From positions 1 through 60,453 of the forward strand of contig ML769761.1 of assembly GCA_009733575.1 (NCBI GenBank): a DNA stretch of 60,453 nucleotides, given 5' to 3'. The translations under genes were made by a program, and so were the position numbers. Shown one piece after another: positions 1 through 10,590 of the stretch (its first letter is position 1; each line of letters opens with the position of its first letter). The notes under the pieces were generated by a model. The model worked only from the letters and a program-made list of their open reading frames with translations. It did no database searches and was not told the DNA's origin. This stretch comes from Gymnopus androsaceus JB14 (lineage: Eukaryota; Basidiomycota; Agaricomycetes; Agaricales; Omphalotaceae).

Positions 1-458
1 GAAGCACTCAAAGCGAGACGTTCTGCCCGCTGGCAGCAGGGTTTGCTGAAATTTCGTGTTTGGTAATCCGTAATCCGTACTGTACAATTGTTATTTTCTT
101 AGTTTCAATGCGTATCTGGACATTTATGTAATTGTTGAACGCGTCTGGTACGGTTCAATTGAAGACAATTACCCAAAGGGAAGTCGTGTATTTATCTAAA
201 ATAATTGCTAATCGAGATTTACAGGCAATGCGAGACCCGACATCCGCACTCCAGAAGAGGGACATAGATGATGTTGTGATCTGGAATCACACGGACTCCT
301 GAAGCAGCCGGGCACCCTTGAGTCGAGCCAGCTGTATGGTATCCAATAGCCCTAAAACAATTCGGTTTACGTTTACTTAGTGAAAGGGCGGAGGCTATAG
401 AAATTCTTACGCGTTGATATTATAGAGTGACCAAAATCGCTCAGTACACTCCCCAAGT
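1..458. other. Left edge, no gene recognised
   Basis: I see no convincing coding segment, RNA gene or repeat here. Stop codons are frequent on both strands. It could be the 3' flank of the minus-strand exon that follows. Confidence 0.4.
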
Positions 459-725
459 TCAGGTTGCAAAGGTCCAAACACGAAAAACACTGCTTTTTGA
501 AGGTGCTGAGCGTTCTGAAAGATTGGCGAAGGTGGAGCCCTGGGGTAGTACGTTGGAGGAGTGAGCCGCTTTCAATAGATGTAGAATACGGATGCGGGCG
601 CCCTCAATATCAGGCTCAGCTTCGAGCTCTTTCCGTTGTGCGTGAAGAATCTGAAACCATACTAGCGCGTTCTCAGCTGGTGCTTCAAAACAAAACAAAA
701 AGTACATTAGCATAAGACTCTGCAA
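459..725 (-). CDS. Possible exon of an unrecognised protein
   Basis: A minus-strand open stretch reads like coding sequence from about 'EAPAENALVWFQ' onward, through 'HAQRKELEAEPDIEGAR' and 'LLKAAHSSNVLPQG', to a stop at 459. The first dozen or so residues at the 5' side look like untranslated or intronic sequence, so the true exon probably starts inside. No family is recognised and no splice partner was fixed. It could be the last exon of the minus-strand gene at 884-1446 or a gene of its own. The call rests only on amino-acid composition and an open frame. Confidence 0.25.
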   Translation of the reverse strand: MQSLMLMYFLFCFEAPAENALVWFQILHAQRKELEAEPDIEGARIRILHLLKAAHSSNVLPQGSTFANLSERSAPSKSSVFRVWTFAT

Positions 726-883
726 CAGCTACGCGCCTGGATCTACGTACCCAGTAAGCTCATTGCGGTTACTGTGAAAAGAGAATATTTCTTGTGGTTC
801 AACTTGGGATGCCATGAGGTCCGGCTGATGAAAATTTTTTCAAATCCGTGGCACGGAAACGCATTTATTATCAATGGACCAAA

Positions 884-1446
884 CTACATGTTCTTCATCT
901 CGTTTTCTTCACATTCGCGCAGGTTGGCAGATTGCTCCTCCCCCATGGCCCCCACCACATTCCTTTGTCTTTTCTGCACCCTTATGCAATTCCATTCCTC
1001 TAAATCGCGCTTCTTCTGACACCTTAAAGCCTCATAACCCTGTTCGAATGCCTTTTTCTCCAATCCGTGGGCAACGGCAGCATTTATCCCAAGGGGATGA
1101 GCTTGAACATATTGAGCACGCATTTTTTGCCTTGATGAGGATGTCAGTGAGCTTTGTTAGAACTAGTATGAAAGTTGCCGATTACTTGAATGTACAATAT
1201 TGCATCTTTAATGGCAGCCAATTGATCATGCAAAAGTCTGCGCTGGGCTTCTCGAGGTTCCAGCATCCATTCTAAATTCTCCTCACCATGGACACTAATA
1301 ATCCAGTTTCGCTCCTCGCGCCCTACGATGTGTAAATTGCCAATGCGAAAGGGGGAAGAGTTTTGGAGGCGTGTGGCAGCAAACTGGTGGGCCAAAGCGA
1401 GCTCAATGGAGCTCATGGAAGGCATGGTCTGTGGAGCATCTGACAT
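884..1446 (-). CDS. Hypothetical two-exon protein
   Basis: I propose exon 1 at 1446-1196 and exon 2 at 1130-884, joined across a 65-nt intron (1195-1131, GTACAT...TCAAG). The start is the ATG at 1446 ('MSDAPQTMPSMSSIELALAH'); upstream residues in the same frame look non-coding. The splice gives '...AIKDAILQKMRAQYVQAH...' and continues through a charged helical stretch ('LEKKAFEQGYEALRCQKKRD') to a TAG at 884. There is no signal peptide, membrane segment or known motif. The charged, glutamine-rich C-terminus could form a coiled coil. The donor is weak, so the junction is tentative. Confidence 0.4.
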
Positions 1447-1634
1447 GGAGTTGTGGACGGGTGAAAAGCACGAAATGAAATATAATTGGCAAGCTAATCT
1501 ACTGAACAATGTTACAAGGCTTGATAGCTACATGAGCCCTACAGTCAGGAAAAGATGCAATGCTGTGATCAGATTGGATCGGCTCACCTAGCGTGAATTT
1601 CCATGAGGAGCTCATGACGCTCCTTAAGGTCGGG

Positions 1635-2087
1635 TCAGTGAAGATCAACATATTCCTTCACATCAGGGCGGTAGCCAGCGCGTAGGATCCTCAAAATTTG
1701 GCGATCGGTAGCTTCGCCAGGTGTGAATGCCCAAGCGATGGACTCGTATTGCGACAGAAGGCGTCCTGTATAAACACGATCGTCCTTGCAGCCTTTACAT
1801 TCGCAACGGATAACGCCGCCTTGTTGGGAATGGGGGTGCCTGCAGTTCAAGTCATAGGATATCTGAGTTGCCCACGCGGAAAGGCGACTGCTCTGGGCAT
1901 CCAAGACATCAGCTTGCTCTGCCAGGAGAGAATCCATCAGAGTGTCCATATCGACGTTTCTGCTTCCAGAGGAACCAACATAAATTAACCATATTCAAGG
2001 AAATGAATAATGATGAGGACTCACCGTTCCCCGCGCTGTAATTCTGGCCCAGGACCTTTGGGCTGCCTTGGGGGAGTATCTTCATAG
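1635..2087 (-). CDS. Hypothetical protein, 3' exons
   Basis: Two exons can be placed on the minus strand: 2087-2025 and 1962-1635, separated by a 62-nt intron (GTGAGT...GGAAG). The joined frame reads '...GPELQRGERRNVDMDTLMDS' and then 'SSRLSAWATQISYDLNC'. It carries two CxC/CxxC-like pairs in 'CRHPHSQQGGVIRCECKGC' that might bind a metal, and ends '...RPDVKEYVDLH' at a stop at 1635. The start lies upstream (2090-2450) but I could not fix it, because the candidate exon there does not join in the required phase. The family is not recognised. Confidence 0.4.
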
Positions 2088-3720
2088 CTAAATAATAGAA
2101 ACCAATCAATGCGAAAAAAAACAGAGGGAAATAGATGAAATGCTAACCGCTGAGACATTTATTTCGAGAGTCAATGTAGAAGTGCAAAGAGTCTGGTGGA
2201 GAGGGAGTCGACCAAGCGAGGTTAGTTTTTATACATGACAAAAAAAAATGCCAGATTGTAGGGTTGAAAGAATGATTATTATTAATTTTATGATGAGTAC
2301 CAAGCGATGGATCGCCTGGGATGAAAGAGGGTTGGATGGCAAGCCTTACAATTGAGAATACCCAAACGATGCCAGGTTTGCTCAGCGACGAAGAGCAGGA
2401 GTCATCCTGAGAGTCGGAGGAAAGCCATGTGCAAGGACCCACCTAAGCAAATTAAAATTAACGTATTGAGCTAAATAGAGGATTCAGCGTATGTTTGTTG
2501 CAGAATAAGAGACAAGCGTGCATACTGGTAATACGGGTGACATCTGGAGGTGGTAGCCATAGCAGAGGTAGGCATGCGAGACGATGCTGAGATAGTAGAA
2601 ATGGAGGATGAGGGAGAAAGTAATGAGAAGGTAGTCGTAAGAACGTCGAAATTCACGTTCGGATAGGTTCCCGAGCCTTCCGATACTCGAGCTGATCGTT
2701 CCGAGTATTGCACTTGGGACTCCAGATTGTAATGGATAGCTATACAGCTCTTGGAGTATAGTTTAATATACCTAATGATGTATAATCCCAAAACTGGAGC
2801 GAATTAAATTAGAGATAAGACCGCGGTCAAGGTGAAGTTGTTCCGTGGGGTTGTAAGTAGCCCAAAATATTAACGACGAGGTGAATAACTCACTCAGATC
2901 AAGTTCAACGGCCCAGAAAAATTGGGAGGTCAGTTTAGAGTACATATTTTTGATTCTGAGAAGTTTGTGCAATGATCCAACGTGGAGTACCTGTTTTACA
3001 GTGAAAGAAAGCATTGGGAAACTATACGTCTTCCAGAAAGTGGCGAGCAAAATATTGGGAATGCTTGACCTATTCAATAAGCGTATTTAGACCCTCAAAA
3101 TGTGGTAGTGGTGCCACTGGCGGAACTCCTTGAGTTTGAAGAGCAACGTGTACAAACTCCGTGCTCAAGCTCACCATCATGAATGATGAACGGCACTCTG
3201 ATTGTAGGCCGGTCACCAATTTCTGTCTGGAGTGGGCACATTGAGTTGGGAGAAGTTAAAAACTGGTATCAGGACTCCCAGGGGTGTCTACTGCAAAATC
3301 CGAGAGTAGCTTGAGAAATTAACTGTGAAGATGAAGCGTGCTCATTGTTTTCGACGACGACGGCAATGGGCGCCTAACAGGCGCTTGGCATTGACGCCCG
3401 CAAACGGAAGTCATTCCTCTTGCTAACCTTGACGTTCAACTCCTCTCGTTTGCTACTCTTCGTCACAAAAAGATATCAATACCTTCGGAAGACTATTAGA
3501 AGTGAGATACGATGCAACTGAAGCCACAAGAGGCACTAGAGCTCAATAATACAGACGGATCGTTTGCGCATCTTTAATGTGAGTCGTTTACACACCTTCC
3601 GCGGCCTCAATAACATTGAATCTTTGAAGGACCTTGATTTAATCCTTGCGAAAGTTGGGCCTCACAAGAATGAGCAAAAAAACGATAGCATTATTACAAT
3701 TAGGATGCAAAACAAACTTG
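2088..3720. other. Unresolved stretch, possible 5' exons
   Basis: Minus-strand open pieces at about 2143-2442, 2471-2791 and 2772-3077 have mixed character and could be 5' exons or leader sequence of the gene ending at 1635. No reliable junctions were found. From 3080 to 3720 I see no gene on either strand. Confidence 0.3.
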
Positions 3721-4415
3721 TTATATAACGTTGGGGCGGCGGGTAACGGCAACGAGATGGAGAGCATGAAGCCTCTCCTCTGCTTCCTTCAGATCCTCCA
3801 TGGCTTTGCTGAGCACACTTTTCCTGTGATTGGCTAGCCGGGCATCTTCAGTCGCTCTGGCAAACTCTGCAGTGAGAGGCGTTTCATTGGCTCGCAGTTT
3901 CACGAACCGTTCAGCAAGCTGCTGCTGAGTGAAAGTCGGCAATTTGGTGTTCTGGAGCCGAGCCGTGTCGCTCGAAAGGTAGACTGAAAGTAGCACCGGT
4001 CAGTTCTTTGTTCAATTGCTGAGAGCAGCTGCTCTGACTAACGTTGCGCCTTCACCCAAGCAAGGGTGTCCAGGAAGTCCAGTGCGGTATCACGGGAAGG
4101 ATCGTCATCATCCGCCACCGTTTTGAAGTCCTCACGGACGTTCCTCAACACTTCCTCAGCCGGATCGCGATGACCCCAGTCTCCCCACCCAGTGCCTTTC
4201 GAACCCCATCCCCCATCACCATAGGTAGGGCTACGAGCGGGGAGCCATGCTAAATCCTCCGCTGGTGGATCAGGAGGTTGAGCGTTCATGGCACTGGCCT
4301 CATCGCTTTGATCGACGTCATCGATGTGTTCACTCGACGAGGAGGCCACATCAATGAAATCAGGCGCAGGCCCTGGTACAACAGGAAAGTTTGGAGAAGG
4401 GTTCGGGTCTGTCAT
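3721..4415 (-). CDS. Hypothetical acidic protein, two exons
   Basis: Exon 1 runs 4415-4043 and exon 2 runs 3983-3721, with a 59-nt intron (4042-3984, GTTAGT...TTTCAG) that joins the frames exactly ('...LAWVKAQL' to 'YLSSDTARLQ'). The start is the ATG at 4415. The N-terminal half is disordered, rich in proline, serine and acid, with a Gly/Trp run ('GDGGWGSKGTGWGDWGHRD'). The C-terminal half is helical and charged ('ARLANHRKSVLSKAMEDLKE'), probably a coiled coil. No catalytic motif, signal peptide or membrane span is visible. It lies head to head with the gene at 4631, about 215 bp away, so the two may share a promoter region. Confidence 0.55.
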
Positions 4416-4630
4416 ATCTGGTGGAGGTTACGACGGTGACGGTGGAGATTTTAATGGGCTGGGTGAGTTTTAGTGCAATTGCTAACGCGTTACTTATTAA
4501 ATGTTTTTTCTCACTTCTTGCAGGATCATAACGGCTAATTTAAGCGAGCGATTTGTCGCCATCGATGGTTATCTATGTTATTATCTGACCTCCACTGATC
4601 CCACCTGGAACCCGCCTACTACGTTGCCAA

Positions 4631-5491
4631 ATGACCTCCATGATCAACCGCGGCCCTCCCAAAAAAATTTGCAAAGCTCCTTTACACACCAACCACTCTG
4701 AACACTATGATCCAGATGGCCAAGAGTTCCCGTTTTATTTGCTAGTAGATACCGGCAATCTCATGGACGGTATCTACGAAGACAGGTACGGACCTTCAAG
4801 TGCTACGTGTTTGCTCTCACACGGTATTTTGTTTTTCACAGGACCATTGTTGATTTGGCGACCCAGACTTGTCCCAGAGCCTGGTACGAGGGTTTCGAGA
4901 GCATAGCCCATGCTCAGTTGAACTGGGCATGCTACTGCAGCAGCCATCATGCGCATGCACCCCTCACGACCTCCACAAACTTGCCAGAAGTTTCTACGCC
5001 GCCAGCCCTTCGTAGTCCTATTGTCATCTCGGATTCAGAGGATGGTGAGGACTCTCTGCGCTCCCCTCGTCCTCTTGGTTTGACCGCCGTACCTTCGGAT
5101 TTGTTTCCCACTCCACCGCCGCCTTCCGTGGCCTCGGATTCTGAGCCGTCACCCTCTGAGATTGACGATTTTACGACGGCGCTAGTGAGTCTTTTTTTTA
5201 AGGTCTCGAGGTAGTGGCTGATGGAGCCCTGAAACCTTCTTGCCAGGGTTCACACACAGGTCCCAGTTCAACGTCCTGCGAAGACGAATTTTATGCGGTG
5301 GCGTGTTCCCTAGGGACCTTCATTTACTGCAACGAGTAAGTTGAAATTTAGGTTCCAATTTGGTTTATTCTGATAGTGTCTGCAGGAGACGGGCTGCCAA
5401 TAGATTTTTGCATATGAGGGACAGCGATTTGGAGCCTGTGATGCTCAGAACAAGGGATTTAGGTCTGGCTATGGGTTTACGACGTCGGTAG
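4631..5491 (+). CDS. Small four-exon protein, possible RNase H1-N/viroplasmin-like fold
   Basis: The exons are 4631-4785, 4842-5184, 5247-5335 and 5386-5491, with introns of 56, 62 and 50 nt. All junctions are GT-AG and keep frame, ending at TAG 5491. Near residues 30-75 the protein reads 'FPFYLLVDTGNLMDGIYEDR', then 'ACPRAWYEGFESIAHAQ'-like sequence and a His/Cys tail ('NWACYCSSHH'). That pattern of Y(V/L)V...GIY...A...F.S...A...W resembles the N-terminal domain of RNase H1 and caulimovirus viroplasmin, which fungi also place in stand-alone proteins; this is an inference from spacing only. The middle is a disordered acidic Ser/Pro linker, and the end is basic ('RDLGLAMGLRRR'). No catalytic RNase H domain follows. 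Confidence 0.55.
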
Positions 5492-5654
5492 CGCATATTG
5501 CTAGATTCGAAAGTGCTTTTATTTTATTTTTTGACGATGCCAACTGCAATTTGACTGTGTAAATTGAGAGTGATCATGTCAATTGTAATCGTTTCAAAAA
5601 GAATGATAAGCGAAAATATATTAGCGAAACAGATCCAAATTCAAAAAGAGTTGG

Positions 5655-5740
5655 AGTCAATGGGATTTGAACGCGCAAGGGTACCTAGGACTAAGATATA
5701 GGAGCCGAACCCACTCAGCCAGCTGGCAACGGTTAGAAAT
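5655..5740 (-). repeat. tRNA-like sequence with box A/B resemblance
   Basis: On the minus strand, a box A-like block ('TGGCTGAGTGG') is followed about 45 nt later by a box B-like block ('GCGCGTTCAAATCCC'), as in Leu/Ser-type tRNAs. The acceptor ends do not pair and the T-stem is mismatched, so this is not a working tRNA. It could be a decayed tRNA or the head of a tRNA-derived SINE whose body would extend toward 5520. Confidence 0.3.
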
Positions 5741-5886
5741 ATAAGTATCTATGGGTTTGTTGAGCTATAAGTTATAGTATAAGCGCTTGTAGTCGTGATC
5801 ACGCCGATCACGTCAATTTCAATTTCTCTTGTTTATTCTCACTTCTCTAATCTACTCTGCTCTGCGACGCATTTAGTTTAGCGACA

Positions 5887-8800
5887 ATGGAGGAAAATCC
5901 CAACAATAGTTCTCCCATACTTCCCAAAACTATCTCAGGCTCTTCTATGCTGCACTCACCGAGTGAAAATGTTGCACTTCCCGAACAGAACGCATCCGGG
6001 TCAGCTTCTACCGCAGGATCTCCTCCAGCTGCCCCAAGTGAGGCTGTTACGAATGCTGCTTCTGCAAGCCAGGACCTTTCTTCATCGAGCTCGTCAGGTG
6101 CATCGAATGTTAATGCGTCCAAAGCGAATGTGTCGTCCTCCGGTTCTAAATCAAACGCCGCGGCTTCTACTTCTTCTCGAAAGAAGAAGAAGGGGCGAAC
6201 AAGGGAGGAAAACCTGGTAATCCTGGCAACTTCTTGGGCGAGTATAACACGTTCTTGCAGAATGAGGTGCCCAATTACTTGCCGCTGTCTAGGGGCAAGA
6301 AAAATACTTGGTTCAAGGAGTTCACGCCGCGATGGTTTGCGAAATTTCCTTGGCATACTGAAAGGGAACCATCGGAAGAGGAACTGCAGGAAGCTGTCAA
6401 GGCTGGTGGAAACAAGCAGACGGTTGACGAGTTGAGGGACTCTATGCAGAAGGAATGTGAAGGGAGAGGGGTGAAGGTAGCTCTATATTAACCTCCGTTT
6501 GGGCATCTTGAGCTTACGAGGTGTTTTAGCAACTTAAGATCTGGTTCAACCGCCAGGTGCAGACTGCGAACCGTTCCAGGGGCGGCGTAGCATTCAAAGG
6601 GATCAATAACCAGCTTCAGAAAGTCGGCAAGGGCGCTCCTCAACGAATGGCCAATTATAAATATTGGATGTTGCACGCGGACCACAAGGATACGTTCCGG
6701 GAAGAGTATGAAGAAATGGTGGAGGACGATCCTCCGGAAAATAACGAGAGGGTGGCGAAGATGTGTGAGATTGTGGAAGAGCTTTATGAGCTTCAGCCAG
6801 AGGAAGTCAAGGGGCGGATGGCAGAAGAGAACGAAAGTCAATACTTGGCAAGACGGGACACTTTCAAGAAGATGATGTCCGGGGGTGGTTTCTCTCTGGA
6901 GGAGTTAGGAGATTTGGATGAGGCGGCTATGAAGCTGTAAGTAGAAGCGATGTCTTCGTTTTCAAGCTGAGTAGCTGACTTTTGTCCCTTATTCAGTTGT
7001 CGCCAAAACCTGACAAAGTTTATACAACCTCTGCTCGATGCCATTAGAGCGCATACGGGCTTGTGGTTGACGCTGTTGCTTGGCGCACCTACTCAACCTC
7101 CGGCTAAGGACTTCACGTTATTAGCGTACGTGCTATTGCTTCATTGTTTTTATCTTTGAAACTGACACGGTAGCCACTAGAGTTAGCTCGGGAATGATCA
7201 AGGGGAAAAAGTTTGAAGACTGGGACCCCAAAAAAGTCCTTGATAATATAATGGGAACCTTTATGGAATACTTAGAGGATGCGCGAGGAGGTAAGTTGCA
7301 CAGAACTCTACCGAGTCGAAGTATTGATAGTAATGTTTATTTGCATGCAGTCCCGCTGCAAGGAGAAACCTCAGGAAGCAATGCAACCGCTGGACCATCC
7401 AACCCTGTTGAAGATGAGTCGCTGATCGTCATGAAAGATGCGGACAGGGATGCTTCGGATGATGCGGACAACGTGAGCGGAGGTTCTAAAGGGAAAGGGG
7501 CAAGAAAGCGGACGAAACAAGGTGGAAAAGAAAAGGAAACGGTAGAGAAGGAGAGGTCTAAGGGGGTCAAGGGAAAAGGAAAAGCGAGTGAAAAAACTGA
7601 TTCGAATGGTAGGCAGGAAAGGGTTACGAAGAGGCCGAAAAGGCGTAGCCAGAATCCACACCCGGACGTGCTTCACATGGCAGTGCTCCCTAGTGCGGAT
7701 GCGCTGGTTTATCTCAGACGCTGCAGGGATGCAAAACGGCTGAGGGAGCTGGAGACTCTGAGAAAGTTGGAAGGGTTGGCATTCCACCGGCATTGCGTGC
7801 AGCTAGGGTCGTGGGGAGCACAACTTATCACAGCTGACAACCTTCGTTCTCCGTCTCTGCCTGCAGCTGATAACCCTCGTCCTCCATCCCCCGCTGCAGC
7901 TGAAGACCCTCGTCCTCCGTCCCCCGCTGCAGCTGAAGACCCTCGTCCTCCGTCCCCCGCTGCAGCTGAAGATTCTCACCCTCCATCTCCCCCAGCGGTT
8001 GAAGAACCTCATCCTCCATCTCCCCCTGCGGCTGAAAAACCTCGTCCTCCATGTTCTCCTGCGGCTGAAGAACCTCATCCTCCATGTTCCCCTGCAGCTG
8101 AAGAACCTCGTCCTCCATGTTCCCCTGCAGCTGAAGAACCTCGTCCTCCGTCCCCCCCTGTAGCTGATGTCCCTTGTCCTTCATCCCCCCTACAGGTGAT
8201 AACTGTCGGCCTCCGTCACCTGCAGCTGAAGACTCTTTTCCTGCTCCGTCCACTCCAGCTCAACGAAATAGACCTCGTCCGCGTCCACGACAGAAACAAG
8301 CATTGAGTTGCACCCCAACTTCTCCGACTTCTGATTCGCCAGCAAGTAGCTTCCCTCTAACTAGCCCGGCATGTCAATCACCAGCAACTAGTCCCCCTCC
8401 GTCTTCTGCGACTAAGCTCACGTCTCCAGCCCGAAGTCCGGAAGTTGGGGAAAATGCTGAGGGGGAGGTGGATGTGGTTGGTGGGCTTGCAGAATTGGAT
8501 AGAGAAGGTTGGCCAACCTGGATAGAGAAAGCCTGGGATACGCTTTCAGGTGAACGAGCGCCTGCGAGCCCTAATTGGAAGGCTGCAATTACGAATTGGG
8601 TTCGTCTGGAAGAGCATTATGGGTATGAAAATCCGAATGGGGCGGTAATTCCTTTATTTATCTGCATTATAATTGGCATTACTGAACTTACTTTGCAGAA
8701 AGCGTGGTTGCCTTCGGCTGGTCGCCCTTCCATTGTAGGATGGTGGGCTCAGAACGCGAAAACGACATCCCGCATGCCGCAAGACAAAATTTTCGGCAAC

Positions 8801-9423
8801 CTTTTAGCTTTCGAGGGTAACTGGTGGAAGTGGTGGTCGGCAATGAATCCGGGATGGAGGGAACGGGACGCAGAAGGTCGGATTGTGGTCGGTGGGGAGG
8901 GGGAAGGGGACTTTGCTATACTTCAAAAGCCAGGTGCATGTGGCATGTTGAGCGTTTTGATGTGTCTACTGTGGTGGCATGAGCATTTAGAGGCTGGCGA
9001 AGATATCTCATCTTGGGAAGCCGCTGTGGAGGATGCGGGATGGGTGATCGAGCAGCTGGAGGAGGAAAAACGGTACGACTTTCTCCATTTTCAGTGCGAC
9101 TAAAAGGCTTACATTTGATTCTGGCTAGCCCGCATCTTGCAACGGTCCGCGCCAAGAAACGAAGGGCTGACGTGGAAAATTGTGAAGAGGCGCCGCCTTC
9201 GAAACGAACACGTACTCGGGCCATGGCTGACTCCGCTACTAGTTCATGCCATGGAACGGTCAATGGTGCTACAAAACGAAAGGCTGGAATGGAAAATTGC
9301 GAAGAGGCGCCAGCTCTGAAACGGACGTGTACTCGGGGCACGACTGCCGCCTCCGTCCAACATCATGTATCTCCCGCATCTCCCTCCGCCTCTTCAAGTC
9401 GCTCTGGCCGCTGTCGCCGTTGA
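5887..9423 (+). CDS. Large low-complexity Agaricomycete protein, two frameshifts
   Basis: Seven exons can be traced from the ATG at 5887. The introns are 6477-6529, 6937-6996, 7126-7180, 7291-7350, 8645-8698 and 9073-9128 (53-60 nt), all GT-AG and in phase, to the stop at 9423. In order the protein shows a Ser/Ala-rich N-terminus, a basic KKKK patch, and a conserved-looking domain ('NTWFKEFTPRWFAKFPW', 'QLKIWFNRQVQTANRSRGG'). A lysine-rich linker, a Pro-rich repeat block and a Trp-rich C-terminal domain ('NWWKWWSAMNPGWRERDAEG') follow, with duplicated basic tails ('EEAPPSKRTRTR' and 'EEAPALKRTCTR'). I know similar unnamed proteins to be expanded in Agaricomycetes; function is unknown and a nuclear location is inferred from the basic patches. 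The frame breaks twice, at a GGGG run near 6195 and a CCCCCC run near 8190. Each is fixed by one base, suggesting sequencing error or recent decay. Confidence 0.7.
7843..8180 (+). repeat. 33-bp coding minisatellite (Pro-rich)
   Basis: About ten copies of an 11-codon unit (consensus 'AAEDPRPPSPA') run in frame inside the large gene. The 5' units are nearly identical and the 3' units have diverged to EEPRPPCSPA-type. Tandem slippage is the likely origin, so copy number should vary between strains. The second frameshift of the host gene lies in a C-run just past the array. Confidence 0.85.
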
Positions 9424-9799
9424 TTGTATCCGAACTCCCTTTTGACTTATTACTTTAGAACGTTTCTGTTTCGGGGTGAAAACATAGTAATGCATGTCGC
9501 TACGTAGCAATATTGGTGGTATTTATTAATACTAGTGGTTCTCGAAACTAGTTTTAACTGGTATTTAGTAATGGACTTTGTTTATTATCAAGTTTGGTTG
9601 AACACAATCGCGTGACCTGTAAACTGGCTATCTCGAATGATGAACTTTGTTTATTATCAATGATATTATCAAGTTTGGTTGAACAAAATCGCGTGACCTG
9701 TGAAGTTGCTCAATAAATCATAGCTAGCTAAGTCCGTAAATGGTATTTACTTAAAGTGGAGCCTACTGCCGCCAGTCGGCAAGGATGACCTATGTCTAA
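9424..9799. repeat. Intergenic, short direct duplication
   Basis: No gene is seen. A segment containing 'gaactttgtttattatca' and 'aatcgcgtgacctgt' occurs at about 9575-9620 and again at about 9640-9702, a local tandem duplication with small indels. Confidence 0.55.
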
Positions 9800-10590
9800 C
9801 AATATAGTTGTCTACCTTTAACTCCCAATGAAAATTCTATACCAATTCCCATATTTGCTGCCGCGAAGAAGCGTTACAGGCCAGTACACCGGCGTACTGT
9901 TCCTGTGCCAAACTCTGCCCAAGAAATTCCGAATAATTTGCCATTTTCCAACGGATCGCCCCGAAGATCTTCCCATACTCAATCCAATTCCGCCATCTTT
10001 CACTCCCACTGGACGTTATACCAAGAAAGTAAAGACATTATTGACAGCGTTCACGACCACGATTTCCTATGGCCGGAAGAAATGAAGGCAGTCCATCAAT
10101 CTAATGATGCTTCAGGAGGGTGCATTTGCATGGAACGAAATGGAAAAAGGTCAATTTAAACATGAATGCTTCCCTCCTGTGGAAATTCTGTCACAATATA
10201 GTTGTCTACCTTTAACTCCCAATGAAAATTCTATACCAATTCCCATATTTGCTGCCGCGAAGAAGCGTTACAGGCCAGTACACCGGCGTACTGTTCCTGT
10301 GCCAACAACTCTGCCCGAGAAATTCCGAATAATTGCCATTTTCCAACGGATCGCCCCGAAGATCTTCCCATACTCAATCCAATTCCGCCATCTTTCACTC
10401 CCACTGGACGTTATACCCAAAACGTAAAGACGTTATTGACAGCGTTCACGACCACGATTTCCTATGGCCGGAAGAAATGAAGGCAGTCCATCATCTAATG
10501 ATGCTTCAGGAGGGTGCATTTGCATGGAACGAAATGGAAAAGGTCAATTTAAACATGAGTACTTCCCTCCTGTGGAAATTCCTGTCATTG
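9800..10590 (+). repeat. 394-bp tandem duplication inside pol
   Basis: The segment starting 'caatatagttgtctacc' at 9800 starts again at 10194 and is nearly identical until about 10585. A third copy lies at 15198. It covers the linker and N-terminal RT region ('KKRYRPVHRRTVPVP' to 'FKHEYFPPVEIP'). Confidence 0.85.

Noticed and set aside
5655..5740. A functional tRNA gene
   Set aside because: Box A- and B-like blocks are present but the acceptor and T stems do not pair.
6530..6565. Homeodomain helix 3 ('LKIWFNRQVQ')
   Set aside because: The resemblance to KIWFQNRR is short; the flanking sequence lacks the other helices and matches an unnamed mushroom family better.
7803..8253. Two minus-strand ORFs across the Pro-rich array
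   Set aside because: Open frames on the complement of a 33-bp repeat are automatic; the plus-strand gene with in-phase introns explains the region.
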